DNA from: an uncultured Eubacterium sp.
GTDB taxonomy: Bacteria; Bacillota; Clostridia; Lachnospirales; Lachnospiraceae
Length of the DNA stretch: 63,852 nucleotides
Direction of reading: 5' to 3'
Assembly: GCA_910589665.1 (NCBI GenBank)
Contig: CAJUTR010000014.1
Span: 1-63,852 of the forward strand
Below, piece after piece: positions 53,414 to 62,712 of the stretch. Numbering within the stretch: position 1 is the stretch's first letter; each line of letters starts with the position of its first letter. Under the pieces are notes generated by a model. The model had not been told where the DNA came from, searched no databases, and was given only the letters and a program-made list of their open reading frames with translations. Made by a program: the position numbers and the translations under genes.

Positions 53414-54211
53414 CTAAACTTCCAAACATGCTATTTTATATATCAAATCAATCAGTACTACTTTTCTCGAATACTCATATATCCTCTGTATTTCCTCACT
53501 TCTTCCGACTAGAGGCACTCCCGCAGCCGAATTATCGGAAACTACCAGAAGCGCAATTGCAGGTAGTTCCATCAACTTAGCGATTTCATAAAAAGTTGAT
53601 GTTTCCATCTCAATCAAGTCCGTACCAAATGACTTGATTTCTTCTAAATGTGTATATTCCATGACAATAGAATCCGTACAAAACACAGAAGCTTTTTTAA
53701 TTGTAACATTGCTTTCTTCTGCTAACCGAATTACGCGATCTACATATTCCGGTTCTGGATAAATCTTTTCAAACGGAAGATAGTCTTTTATGCTATCCTT
53801 CAAATATGTATTTGCTAATGTCCCCGCTACAGAATATAAGGGCGTACAAATATCGCCGATACTAAATTCCTTTTTTAAGGCGCCTGTTGCGCCAATAAAG
53901 ATCAGCTTTTTAAAATGCAGTTCCCCACAGATCAACAGGTAATCCAGCATATTGCAGCCGCCGGCCGCTGTTTTGATCCATGCGATCGTGATATGATCCT
54001 TTTTTACCTCATAACCAGTACAATAACTTTGCGAACCCATCTCTGTCACTACGAAAGTATTGTCCCTGATCACCTTCTCCGGGGAATAAGAAGGCGCAAC
54101 AACTAATGCTTCGTAGACTATATCTTCCGACAAGCCAAAATTTATATTTGCAATATGTTCCATATTGTGCTTATGTAGATTTTCTAATATTTGTTTCATT
54201 TTATCTTTCAT
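53414..54211 (-). CDS. Nucleoside phosphorylase-like protein (PNP/UDP family)
   Basis: 265 residues, cytoplasmic. IFIGATGALKKEFSIGDICT is the phosphate/ribose-binding part and LIEMETSTFYEIAKLMELPA the ribose Glu motif of the purine nucleoside/uridine phosphorylase superfamily; LLVVSDNSAAG is the base-binding end with Asp. It probably splits a nucleoside or related compound. The start has GGAGGAG. It is close upstream of the EEP gene. Confidence 0.82.
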   Translation of the reverse strand: MKDKMKQILENLHKHNMEHIANINFGLSEDIVYEALVVAPSYSPEKVIRDNTFVVTEMGSQSYCTGYEVKKDHITIAWIKTAAGGCNMLDYLLICGELHFKKLIFIGATGALKKEFSIGDICTPLYSVAGTLANTYLKDSIKDYLPFEKIYPEPEYVDRVIRLAEESNVTIKKASVFCTDSIVMEYTHLEEIKSFGTDLIEMETSTFYEIAKLMELPAIALLVVSDNSAAGVPLVGRSEEIQRIYEYSRKVVLIDLIYKIACLEV

Positions 54212-54235
54212 TCATTGCTCCTCCATTTCCTTGTG

Positions 54236-55102
54236 TCATCTTATATCATCTATGTAATGGTCAATCAGTTCAAAAATCCAATCCCGCAATTGCGAAAAGC
54301 AAAACCCCAGGCGTTCCGCCTTTTCTGTATTTATGCTGTATGCAGGTTCTCCATTATAAGGAGCCGCCTCCCCGTCATCGGCCAGGACCGCCTTTTTTCC
54401 CGTTTTCCCTTCGACGTACGCGAGAACCTCCCTCATCGAAATCGTTCCCGACGCACTCCCGTTTACGGCACCGTTCGCCTCCTGATCTACCAGATAAGCG
54501 AGAAACGCCCCAGCCTCATCGGACCGGATAAAACCCATCGGATCGTTTATATTGTCAATATACATCGGCATTTCTTTCATCACATGCTCTACATAAAACC
54601 GCAGCCGCTGCGTGTAATCATCTCTCCCTGCCACAAACGGATAGCGGACGGCGAGCCAGTTCTTATCTGCGTATTCCTGCCACAGCGCGCACTCAGCCTG
54701 CCGTTTGATCTCCTCGTACGGCGCGTCAAATCGGCCGCACCATTTCCATGTTCGATGGATCCCATCAAAATCGGATTCTTTTGTATCAAAATGTTTGGGA
54801 TCGTATACGGACGTCGTAGACATGTAGATGTATTTTCCAAAGGCCAGGGCATCCATCGCATATTTGATATCATAGGAACAATAGGCAATTTTATCGATCA
54901 CCACATCATAATACTTCCCATCAAATGCCCTTTTCATGCTCTCCGCATCCGTTCTCTCCACCTTGATCCTCTTCACCTTGTCGCCGAAATCATCCCTGGC
55001 GTTCTGTCGAGTGGCAATCGTGATATCATGTCCTTTTGAGATCAGTTCGTTCACCATGGGAATGCCAAAAAATCTGGTCCCACCTAATACTAAAATATCC
55101 AT
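54236..55102 (-). CDS. NAD-dependent epimerase/dehydratase family protein
   Basis: 288 residues, Rossmann fold. ILVLGGTRFFGIPMVNELIS is the nucleotide-binding loop (GGTxFxG), and YMSTTSVYDP contains Ser and Tyr of the active site region. It resembles the SDR-type RNA-binding/epimerase group (chloroplast CSP41-like), often of unknown substrate. The start is ATG 55102 after AGAGGAAGG. It lies 24 bp upstream of the nucleoside phosphorylase gene. Confidence 0.82.
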   Translation of the reverse strand: MDILVLGGTRFFGIPMVNELISKGHDITIATRQNARDDFGDKVKRIKVERTDAESMKRAFDGKYYDVVIDKIAYCSYDIKYAMDALAFGKYIYMSTTSVYDPKHFDTKESDFDGIHRTWKWCGRFDAPYEEIKRQAECALWQEYADKNWLAVRYPFVAGRDDYTQRLRFYVEHVMKEMPMYIDNINDPMGFIRSDEAGAFLAYLVDQEANGAVNGSASGTISMREVLAYVEGKTGKKAVLADDGEAAPYNGEPAYSINTEKAERLGFCFSQLRDWIFELIDHYIDDIR

Positions 55103-55211
55103 ATTCCTTCCTCTTGTCTGATTAACACCTATCACCTTATTGTTTGTTATGAACATATTTGCTCCCCATAATATATTACATCGTCATACGCCATCCCGCG
55201 GGATGTAGGCG

Positions 55212-55646
55212 TTACCTTCCTTTAATTGGGATATAATAATCCATTTGTTCGTACCCCATTATTTTTTGTGCAAGTGGTGACGTGATAATATTTCCCAACT
55301 CAGGTCGTGATGTATCGCGTTCAAACCCATTTGCCCTTAAAAACTTGTCCATCTCCGTATTCATACGATCTTTATCTGTTTTTTGGTCTATGTCTGTTGC
55401 AACCGCATAAAGGCCGCCCTGAAAATCGATTATTTCCAATTCCGGCGGAACTGTCATCCCATTTTCATACATATACAGCCAAACAAATCCGTCTCCTGCC
55501 CAATACAGGAAATCCTTAGGAAAAAGGCTGCGATCATGTGAAGAAAACCATTCCTCAAAAAGCGGGAAATTCCCTTCGCCAAACATACCTTTTCCCGAGG
55601 AAACCATCTTACATGTGGGCATTTCATAAATTCTTATATATTGCAT
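55212..55646 (-). CDS. GyrI-like/AraC effector-binding domain protein
   Basis: 144 residues forming a stand-alone SOUL/GyrI-like effector-binding domain: YIRIYEMPTCKMVSSGKGMF, an aromatic FLYWAGDGFVWLYMYENG stretch, and the ending EQMDYYIPIK, which is typical of AraC/MerR effector domains. No DNA-binding part is present. The start has GAGGAGG. Function unknown; it may bind small aromatic ligands. Confidence 0.7.
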   Translation of the reverse strand: MQYIRIYEMPTCKMVSSGKGMFGEGNFPLFEEWFSSHDRSLFPKDFLYWAGDGFVWLYMYENGMTVPPELEIIDFQGGLYAVATDIDQKTDKDRMNTEMDKFLRANGFERDTSRPELGNIITSPLAQKIMGYEQMDYYIPIKGR

Positions 55647-55698
55647 TTTATTTACCTCCTCGTTCGTTGGTCATACACCTTCGCTGTCATATGACATT

Positions 55699-56157
55699 TT
55701 ATTTATTTCCCAAATCCTTTGCCATACACAATGATTCTGGCATATTTACATATGGTCCATAATTGGGAATTTTCTTAAAACCTAGTTTTTTATATACGGC
55801 ACAAGATTCAGCTAATAACTCCCCTGTTTCAAGAATTATTCTTTTATATCCCAATTCTATCGCCCATTCTATTAGTAAAGAAACAAGTTTGGTTCCTATT
55901 CCTTGTCCTTGATATTCCGTATGTATAAATACTCTTTTCAGTTCTATGTTTTCCACATCATATTTTCTTATAGCGCCGCCGCCAATCGCCTTGTTATTTT
56001 CATACACAACTATCACTTCTTGTATTTCATCTAACTGGTTATATTTCCTGTATTTATCTCTTTTTATCTTTTTTCCAACTCGTCTATCCAAATCCATATC
56101 AAGAAGTTTACAGTTTTCTATAAAATCTTTATTTTTACCATCTGTTCTTCTAAAATC
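55699..56157 (-). CDS. GNAT family N-acetyltransferase
   Basis: 152 residues. VFIHTEYQGQGIGTKLVSLL is the acetyl-CoA-binding motif A (Q/RxxGxG/A) and SCAVYKKLGFKKIPNYGPY the motif B end. The substrate is unknown. ATG 56157 (AGAGGTG) overlaps the end of the MBL pseudogene by 8 bases. Confidence 0.84.
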   Translation of the reverse strand, partial: DFRRTDGKNKDFIENCKLLDMDLDRRVGKKIKRDKYRKYNQLDEIQEVIVVYENNKAIGGGAIRKYDVENIELKRVFIHTEYQGQGIGTKLVSLLIEWAIELGYKRIILETGELLAESCAVYKKLGFKKIPNYGPYVNMPESLCMAKDLGNK

Positions 56158-56624
56158 CATTGAAATCACCTCTATATATTTTTGGGGTTGCGTGAGCATA
56201 GTTGATCACTTTAGCAAAATGACTCATAATAAGATCCCAATCATTCTGTAAATTTCCGTTATGTTCATAACCATCAATATACTCAATGGGTTCTAAATCC
56301 CCGACAAAGCATTCTCCATTATTCATAATCAAAGATACGCTATCTTCGCTATGACTTGGGGTAACAACGATTTCTCCATTTATACCTATATTTAGTAAGA
56401 AATTTCTGCTTTCTTCACAGCGGATAATCGTTGAGTTATTCATCTCTATTGGCTTATAATTCAATCTTTTATCTCTTGCAAAAATATCGTCTGCAAAATG
56501 GATATATGATACTTGTGTATCAAGTAGCAGCAGTTTGATTTTTTTGCTTCATTAGTTCGCCTACTAGTCCTATATGGTCAGGATGATAGTTGTTTGTATT
56601 ACCATATTTCAACTTTGTAATCAC
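56150..56624 (-). pseudogene. Metallo-beta-lactamase-fold protein, internally deleted and frameshifted
   Basis: From GTG 56624 (GGAGAGGG box) the frame reads MITKLKYGNTN and jumps directly to YHPDHIGLVGELMKQKN, missing the ~45 residues that usually separate the N terminus from the HxHxDH metal site (the first His is lost). It then stops after a frameshift in a run of seven A. Frame two continues with LLLLDTQVSYIHFADDIFAR, then TPSHSEDSVSLIMNNGECFV, the second half of an MBL hydrolase. Two independent lesions make it a pseudogene. Confidence 0.7.
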
Positions 56625-56677
56625 GCCAATCCCTCTCCGTCAAATTAGAATTTGACAGAATCATTATCAATAAATTT

Positions 56678-57190
56678 TCAGCATTTCCGCACAGTATCTA
56701 TCCAAACAAATATACGTTCATCTGTTTGTTTCCCAATCACACCACCATTTGCAAATGCTACTGCCTTTGATGCAGCATTGTCCAACTGAATTGTAACAAG
56801 TACTCTATCAATTCCAAGACAGCTGGCTTCCTCAAGTAAAAGCTCAAGAATTTTCTTTCCATATCCTTTCCCACGGTACTTAGGAGCTATTCCATACCCT
56901 ATATGCCCCCCCGCTTCACGAAGCGCATCTGTGAGAAAATGCCTGATAGAGCCAAAACCAACTGGCCTCTCATCTGCATAAAGCCAATATGTAGTAGACG
57001 GCACTTTCCAACCGTCTTTAAGTCCAATCTGCTCGGAATCTGCATATTTTCTCTTCAACCAGTCTTTATATTCCTCAAATGATAACCCGTTAGCATTGTT
57101 CATTAACCCGTTCTCTTCTTTGGGAATTTCTTGTAACATTACATATACATCCATTCCATCATCTACTGATAATCTCCTAAGCTCTATCAT
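56678..57190 (-). CDS. GNAT family N-acetyltransferase
   Basis: 170 residues. GHIGYGIAPKYRGKGYGKKI is the acetyl-CoA motif and TIQLDNAASKAVAFANGGVI the C-terminal GNAT motif. The start follows GGGGAGACAATAAAA. An 11-codon frame with a strong RBS ends just before this start. The acceptor substrate is unknown. Confidence 0.86.
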   Translation of the reverse strand: MIELRRLSVDDGMDVYVMLQEIPKEENGLMNNANGLSFEEYKDWLKRKYADSEQIGLKDGWKVPSTTYWLYADERPVGFGSIRHFLTDALREAGGHIGYGIAPKYRGKGYGKKILELLLEEASCLGIDRVLVTIQLDNAASKAVAFANGGVIGKQTDERIFVWIDTVRKC

Positions 57191-57192
57191 TT

Positions 57193-57228
57193 TTATTGTC
57201 TCCCCTCAAATTCCGATTTCTCTTTCAT
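57193..57228 (-). CDS. Eleven-codon ORF before the GNAT gene (possible leader peptide)
   Basis: ATG at 57228 is preceded by AAGGAGGTGTCTTGTATAAA; the frame encodes MKEKSEFEGRQ and stops at 57193, overlapping the GNAT RBS, whose ATG is 2 nt after the stop. It may be a translational-coupling leader or chance. Confidence 0.3.
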   Translation of the reverse strand: MKEKSEFEGRQ

Positions 57229-57247
57229 TTTATACAAGACACCTCCT

Positions 57248-57316
57248 TTACTCTGCAATATCCACCTCGTCCCAAAACAAAGGCGGTGCCCGTTTCTGTT
57301 TTCCTAATCTTAACAT
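57248..57316 (-). CDS. 22-residue peptide ORF downstream of the ABC exporter
   Basis: ATG at 57316 has GGGGGAG 6 nt upstream. The product is 22 residues: a basic N-terminal half (LRLGKQKRA) and an acidic aromatic end (PPLFWDEVDIAE). It begins 49 bp after the end of the second ABC exporter gene on the same strand, with no terminator seen between them. A short peptide next to an exporter could be its cargo. It could also be a chance ORF. Confidence 0.35.
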   Translation of the reverse strand: MLRLGKQKRAPPLFWDEVDIAE

Positions 57317-57365
57317 ACTCATCTCCCCCTGTCTAGATATACCAGCGCCATTTCCCCACATCCTC

Positions 57366-59204
57366 TCACGCATAATACTGCGCCTGCGCGCTCCACATCT
57401 CATGATAAAGCCCTTCCTCATCCCCGACCAGTTCCTCGTGGCTTCCCTGCTGCACGATCCGGCCGCCGTCAAACACGAGGATCTGATTGCAGAAACGGCA
57501 GCTCGACATGCGGTGTGAAATGTAAATGGCCGTCTTGTCTCCCACCAGCTTATCAAAACTCTGGTAAATCTCATACTCCGACACTGGGTCCAGCGCGCTC
57601 GTCGGCTCGTCGAGGATGACGAGCGGTGAATCCTTGTACAGCGCGCGGGCGATCGCGATCTTCTGCGCCTCCCCGCCGGAAATCTCGATTCCGTCCTCCT
57701 CCAGCTTATAAAGACTCGTATGGATGTCCTGATCCAGTGTGCCGAGCCTCTCAGAAAAACCGGCTTTTTCCAGGCAGCTTCTGACTTTCTTTTCATCAAA
57801 TTCCTTCGACACCGCCACATTTTCCGCAATCGAGAACGAAAATAATTTGAAATCCTGAAATACCACCGAAAACAGCTGGATATACTCATTGTAATCATAA
57901 TACCGGATATCCACGCCATTCAGCAGGATCTGTCCCTCGGTCGGATCATACAGACGGCACAACAGCTTGATAAACGTTGACTTGCCGGCGCCGTTTGGCC
58001 CGACGAGCGACATCTTCTTTCCGACTTTCAGCTTCATCGTAATATGCTTTAACACCGGCTCCTTACTGTTTGGATACGAAAATGACACGTCCCGGAATTC
58101 AAACTCATATTCATTGTCATCCCGTTTTTCGATCGGCAGCGTACCGTTGTATTTCTCATTTTCTATTTCCATAAACTCTTCAAAATACGCGAGGTAGCGG
58201 GCACAAATAGATATTTCCATATAGGTTCTGACGACGCTTCCCAGCGCCACACTGAATTTCGTAAACGCACCCACATATCTTGCCACACTGCCGATGCTGA
58301 CGAGGCCAAGTCCCGCTTTGACACCGACGTAAATGTAACTGGCGATCGTATACGCCACACTGCCCCATTCGTTCAGGAAAGAATAGGTTTCAACCCGCTT
58401 TCTCATTTCCACAAAGACATTCCACATACTGCCGATGTCATGGCGAAACCTCCCGCTGAACGTGTCCGCAAAGTCATACATCCTGACATCCTTTCCTTTT
58501 CCATAATTGGACGCATCCATCATGAAGGACATATAGTAAAAAAAGTGCCTGTTCGCATCAATGTTGATGTCAAACTCCTCCTTTTGGATCGCCCCGATCC
58601 GCCGCTGGCTCCACGCGAGAAGCAGAAGCTGGCCGACTAATACGAGGTTCAAAGAAAGGCTGCCAAAATGCGACTGGACAAACCCAAAAAACGATGTCAC
58701 AGGCATATCTCCCACGGCAAAGAACACTGGGATAAACACCGCGGCCGCATAGATCAGATCGGACACAACTCCGATCATATTGGCAAGCCTGTCACAGAAA
58801 ACCGTAATGTCTCCATTCGCATTCATTCCCTCCCTCGCCTTATGGATGCACTCCAGTGTTTCCTTCTTTTCCAGTATCTCGTAATCAAACGTTAATCCTT
58901 TTTCGGAAATCATTTTCTGGATCTGTTCCGCCAGCAGATATTTCCTTATGTTGATGAGTTTGTCAATTCCCCAACACAGCATGTTGAGCACAAAATTCAA
59001 ACCGATCATCCACAATGCGTACTGAAAGATCTGGTCAAACTCCTTCTTTTGAAACAGCGCGTCGATGATAATACTGCTGCCTACAATATTTACATAAGGA
59101 ATCGCCGCGCCTGCCAATTTCATCAGTACAAGAAGCGGTAAAAAACTGGGACATAACCGGTGTACGATCTTTAGTACAAGCCGGACTGCTTTCTTGTTTT
59201 TCAT
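57366..59204 (-). CDS. ABC transporter, fused permease-ATPase subunit (second of pair)
   Basis: 612 residues: about six transmembrane helices (residues 1-330) followed by an ATPase with SLVGPNGAGKSTFIKLL (Walker A), EISGGEAQKIAIARALYKDS (signature), LVILDEPTSALD (Walker B) and the His switch YISHRMSS. The start overlaps the stop of the upstream half-transporter by 4 bases (ATGA), so the two form a heterodimeric exporter. The cargo is unknown. Confidence 0.92.
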   Translation of the reverse strand: MKNKKAVRLVLKIVHRLCPSFLPLLVLMKLAGAAIPYVNIVGSSIIIDALFQKKEFDQIFQYALWMIGLNFVLNMLCWGIDKLINIRKYLLAEQIQKMISEKGLTFDYEILEKKETLECIHKAREGMNANGDITVFCDRLANMIGVVSDLIYAAAVFIPVFFAVGDMPVTSFFGFVQSHFGSLSLNLVLVGQLLLLAWSQRRIGAIQKEEFDINIDANRHFFYYMSFMMDASNYGKGKDVRMYDFADTFSGRFRHDIGSMWNVFVEMRKRVETYSFLNEWGSVAYTIASYIYVGVKAGLGLVSIGSVARYVGAFTKFSVALGSVVRTYMEISICARYLAYFEEFMEIENEKYNGTLPIEKRDDNEYEFEFRDVSFSYPNSKEPVLKHITMKLKVGKKMSLVGPNGAGKSTFIKLLCRLYDPTEGQILLNGVDIRYYDYNEYIQLFSVVFQDFKLFSFSIAENVAVSKEFDEKKVRSCLEKAGFSERLGTLDQDIHTSLYKLEEDGIEISGGEAQKIAIARALYKDSPLVILDEPTSALDPVSEYEIYQSFDKLVGDKTAIYISHRMSSCRFCNQILVFDGGRIVQQGSHEELVGDEEGLYHEMWSAQAQYYA

Positions 59205-61048
59205 AAAGATCCCCCTTTCTGAAGCTCTGCCTGCCCTGCGCTCTCTTCTTTCGTGTAATAATGGCTCTGTATTTCAAACATTTCGGTATAGGCGCCTTTT
59301 TTTGTCAACAGTTCCTCGTGCGTTCCGCGCTCTGCCACCTTCCCATTCTCCAAAAACAGGATCTCATCGCAGAAACGGGTACTTGCCAGCCGGTGCGAGA
59401 TAAATACAGAGGTCTTTTCTCTCGTCATCTCATTGTACATCTCGTAAATGCGGCTCTCCGCGATCGGGTCGAGCGCGCTCGTCGGCTCATCTAAGATCAG
59501 GCATTTTCCATCTTTGTACAGCGCACGGGCGATCAGAAGTTTTTGGATCTCCCCGCCCGAAAAATTGACACCGTCCCGCTCGAGCGTCTGGGTAATATAC
59601 GTATCTTCTTTCTTATCCAGGGAACGGATCTTATCCCATATATCCGCTTCCCGCAGGCAGTGGCGCACTCTGTCCCCGTCGATGTCCGCTTCCTTTCCTC
59701 CCGCGATATTCATCGCCACAGTAAACGCGGACATAAAGCCATCCTGAAATACCGGGGAGATCAGCTTGCCATACTCGTCCATATCATAATCTTTCGTACT
59801 GATTCCATTGACGAGCACCTCTCCCTCGGTCGGCAGGTAAAATCCACACAATAATTTGACGATCGTCGTCTTTCCGGCTCCGTTATTTCCCACGAGCGCC
59901 ACCTTTTTCCCCGGCTCGATGACGAAACTAAGATGGGACAAAATATCCGCTCCATCCTCCTCATAGCGGAATGACACATCGCGAAACTCAATCGACATCC
60001 CGCAGGAAAGGTCAGGTGTTTCCCCGCTTCCATGCTGGAACACATCCTTGATCTCCATCGCTTCTGCATAATGTTCTGCTTCTACATTTGTCTCCATCAC
60101 CTGCAACAAGTGGGTGACCGTCTCATTCATCCACACGGAAAAACTGGCCACGACACCGACGTAAAACATAAACTGTGCCACCGATATACTGCCATTTAGC
60201 ACCATACGGATCAGAATCAAATACATGACGAGATCCCTGATCAGATTTCCCACCTGCTCCCCCACCGTCGAGAAGTACCAGTGCAGTTCCTGTTTCGCGA
60301 TCACGCGTCTCATGATCCGAAGCTGCTCATCAAAAATATCCCGGAACCAGTGTTCCACATGATAAATCCTGATATCCTTCCCGTACTCCAGGGAGATCCC
60401 CTGATGTTCGAGCATGGAATTGACGCGCCCCGCCTTATACCGGTCATCGGCCAGCCTGCGCCAGTAGAGGATCGCGTGCTTTTTCAGAAAATACGTGGCG
60501 ACCGTCGTGACCGCTACGATGACCAGAACACTCCAGTGCATGGAAAACATGATCGTTCCGTATGATAACAGGCCGAAAATCCCGTAAAATAATTCAAACG
60601 AATAGCGGGTGAGACCCTCCACGCCACGCCCATTGTTCGTGACACTGTACGTAGCGCGGAACATCTTTTTCTGCTGGCGCGCCGGCTCCAAATTGCAAAA
60701 ATCCATCGTCAGGCATTTGCGCAACAAACGGGCGCAGAACGTTTGCAGACGCATTCCCATAATATTAAGGTCAAAACGGTTTCCCAGAAAAATGCGTATG
60801 ACAGTCAAAAGCGTACTGGCCGCCAGCAGCGCGCTGATGCCAAACACATACCTGCCCAGATCGTCCTGTGTCAGCATCTCGATCGCGACGGCCGGTATCG
60901 CGCTGAGTAACAGGGGCAGAATAATACAGACCAGCGCGTACAGCGGCAGCTGCCAAATACTTTGCCTGGCATACCGGAACAATTCCCGGTATACGACTGA
61001 GAGATTTTTGAAGATCCGCTTCGTATTCATGTGTTCTTTGTTATCCAT
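59201..61048 (-). CDS. ABC transporter, fused permease-ATPase subunit (first of pair)
   Basis: 615 residues. Six-helix permease part, then ALVGNNGAGKTTIVKLLCGF (Walker A), NFSGGEIQKLLIARALYKDG (signature), CLILDEPTSALD (Walker B) and FISHRLASTRF. The start is ATG 61048 after TGGAGGG; a longer frame reaches 61066. The next gene upstream is a histidine kinase, separated by a terminator, so the TCS may control the exporter without being in the same transcript. Confidence 0.92.
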   Translation of the reverse strand: MDNKEHMNTKRIFKNLSVVYRELFRYARQSIWQLPLYALVCIILPLLLSAIPAVAIEMLTQDDLGRYVFGISALLAASTLLTVIRIFLGNRFDLNIMGMRLQTFCARLLRKCLTMDFCNLEPARQQKKMFRATYSVTNNGRGVEGLTRYSFELFYGIFGLLSYGTIMFSMHWSVLVIVAVTTVATYFLKKHAILYWRRLADDRYKAGRVNSMLEHQGISLEYGKDIRIYHVEHWFRDIFDEQLRIMRRVIAKQELHWYFSTVGEQVGNLIRDLVMYLILIRMVLNGSISVAQFMFYVGVVASFSVWMNETVTHLLQVMETNVEAEHYAEAMEIKDVFQHGSGETPDLSCGMSIEFRDVSFRYEEDGADILSHLSFVIEPGKKVALVGNNGAGKTTIVKLLCGFYLPTEGEVLVNGISTKDYDMDEYGKLISPVFQDGFMSAFTVAMNIAGGKEADIDGDRVRHCLREADIWDKIRSLDKKEDTYITQTLERDGVNFSGGEIQKLLIARALYKDGKCLILDEPTSALDPIAESRIYEMYNEMTREKTSVFISHRLASTRFCDEILFLENGKVAERGTHEELLTKKGAYTEMFEIQSHYYTKEESAGQAELQKGGSL

Positions 61049-61110
61049 GTGATCCCTCCATTTCAAAACGCCAAAGCTTTTACAAAAATCTTATCCTCAT
61101 TTTAACACGA

Positions 61111-61165
61111 TGAAAAAAGAAAAAACGTTTTATGCACGAATGGTAAAAATCCGTTCATAAAACGT
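61111..61165 (-). terminator. Intrinsic terminator after the histidine kinase gene
   Basis: ACGTTTTATG (61125-61134) pairs with CATAAAACGT (61156-61165); read on the minus strand it is followed by a T-rich tract (TTTTTTCTTTTTT). Confidence 0.75.
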
Positions 61166-61178
61166 CTTATCCTTTTTT

Positions 61179-61901
61179 CTACAGCGGCAGCATAACCTCT
61201 GTGACAAATACGCCCGGCTCATTTTTGCGGTTAATAAATCCCTGATTCTTTTCCACGATGTTGTCGATCCGCTTTAATCCGTGCCCGTGATTACCCCACT
61301 TCCGGCTCACAAACTCATGCCCCTGTTTCCGCTCCTCCTCATTTGTAGAATTCATGATCGAAATGTAAAGCTGTTTCTTAAAAACACCGATGTAAACCCG
61401 AAGGAACTTCTTTTCGTCATCGCCCATCTTTTTGCATGATTCCAGACTGTTATCCACGAGATTCCCGATGATCACGCAGAGATCCACATCACTGACCGAA
61501 AGCTCTTTTGGCACCTTCGCCTTGCAGTTGATCTCGATGTCCTTATCCGATGCCACAGTCAGTTTACTGTTTAAGATCGCATCCACACTTACATTCCCTG
61601 TCCGGTACGTGATGTCGATCTCGTCCAGATCCTGCTCCAGACGGTTCAAATACTCCGTGACTTCCTGAAACTGCCCGAGCGCCAGATGGGCCTTGATCTT
61701 CTGCATATGATTATGGTAATCGTGCCGCCAACCGCGCATCGTCTTATATATATTCTGCACTTCCTCGCGCTGGGTTTTCAGAATCTTATCCTGATACTCG
61801 TCAAACAGGTTCTCTTCCCGCCTTCTTACTACAAAAGTAGTGATAACCACCGCCAGCACAACTGCCAGAACCCAGACCGCAATTCCAACACCCATCTGCA
61901 C
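61179..61901 (-). CDS. AgrC-like GHKL sensor histidine kinase (short sensor)
   Basis: 240 residues: one N-terminal transmembrane helix (VGIAVWVLAVVLAVVITTFV), a coiled-coil/dimerisation part with the phospho-acceptor His in RGWRHDYHNHMQKIKAHL, and a GHKL ATPase domain (IIGNLVDNSLESCKKM; NHGHGLKRIDNIVEK). With only one helix it lacks the multi-pass AgrC sensor, so it may need a partner to sense a signal. The GTG start at 61901 fits a GGAGGG box 11 nt away. It follows its response regulator by 21 bp. Confidence 0.88.
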   Translation of the reverse strand: MQMGVGIAVWVLAVVLAVVITTFVVRRREENLFDEYQDKILKTQREEVQNIYKTMRGWRHDYHNHMQKIKAHLALGQFQEVTEYLNRLEQDLDEIDITYRTGNVSVDAILNSKLTVASDKDIEINCKAKVPKELSVSDVDLCVIIGNLVDNSLESCKKMGDDEKKFLRVYIGVFKKQLYISIMNSTNEEERKQGHEFVSRKWGNHGHGLKRIDNIVEKNQGFINRKNEPGVFVTEVMLPL

Positions 61902-61922
61902 GTTACATCATTCCCTCCGTAT

Positions 61923-62654
61923 TTATTGTGGCAAATCCGTTTTATAATATCGGATAAACGCCTCATTGACCGCCTTATACTGGCTTCTGCTGACTGGTAT
62001 CTCCTCGCCGTTATCCAGAACACACCCGGTCTTTCCAACGCGCGAGATCCGTCCCATGTTCACCAGCACGCCCCGCCGCGTCATCACGAAACCGTGCCTT
62101 TCAAACAGATCCTGCACGCTGCCGAGACTCGATTTCCACTGCACCTTCTGATCCCCGAAAGCCATTTGCAGATAATGTCCCTGCGATTCAACGTACCAGA
62201 TATCACGAAACGGGATCTTCTGTACCGTCGTTCCCGTTTCCAGCAAAAAACATTCTACACTCGTCTCCCTCTCCTTTTCCGCCACCTCGTCCATAATACG
62301 GAAAAACTCATCTTCCCTGACTGGCTTCAGTAAATAGCGGACAGCGCCGACTTCATACCCCTCGAGCACGTAATCTTTTACGCCGGTCAGAAAAAGGATG
62401 GCCGCCTTCGCATCCATCTCCCGGATCTTTCTCGCCAGTTCCATGCCGTTCATTTTCCCCATTTGGATATCGAGAATATAAATTTCATAGGGAAAATACC
62501 CGTCAAACGAAAACATCAGCTGCTCGGCGCTGATATACCCGGACGTTTCACACGGGATTCCTTTTTTCTTTGCCCACCGTGCCACCAGGGAAAGGATGTA
62601 ATCCCGCTGCGTGTCATCATCCTCACAAACGGCAATCCTCAGACGCTCCTTCAT
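61923..62654 (-). CDS. LytTR-family response regulator (AgrA-like)
   Basis: 243 residues: receiver domain with acidic pocket (IAVCEDDDTQR) and phospho-acceptor Asp in YILDIQMGKMNGMELARKI, Lys in RYLLKPVRED, then a LytTR DNA-binding domain (IWYVESQGHYLQM, FVMTRRGVLVNMGRISRVG). It forms a two-component system with the downstream kinase. The start is ATG 62654 with GGAGGG upstream; the frame is open further, to 62786. Confidence 0.92.
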   Translation of the reverse strand: MKERLRIAVCEDDDTQRDYILSLVARWAKKKGIPCETSGYISAEQLMFSFDGYFPYEIYILDIQMGKMNGMELARKIREMDAKAAILFLTGVKDYVLEGYEVGAVRYLLKPVREDEFFRIMDEVAEKERETSVECFLLETGTTVQKIPFRDIWYVESQGHYLQMAFGDQKVQWKSSLGSVQDLFERHGFVMTRRGVLVNMGRISRVGKTGCVLDNGEEIPVSRSQYKAVNEAFIRYYKTDLPQ

Positions 62655-62712
62655 CCTGCCTGCCCTCCGAAGTTTTTTCTCCATCTTCCACGTTATATCC
62701 GCGTAACATTGT

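Noticed and set aside
57248..57919. 223-codon minus-strand frame overlapping the ABC transporter
   Set aside because: It is another frame of the ATPase domain (Arg/Ser-rich product); only its last 22 codons with their own RBS are kept as a separate candidate.
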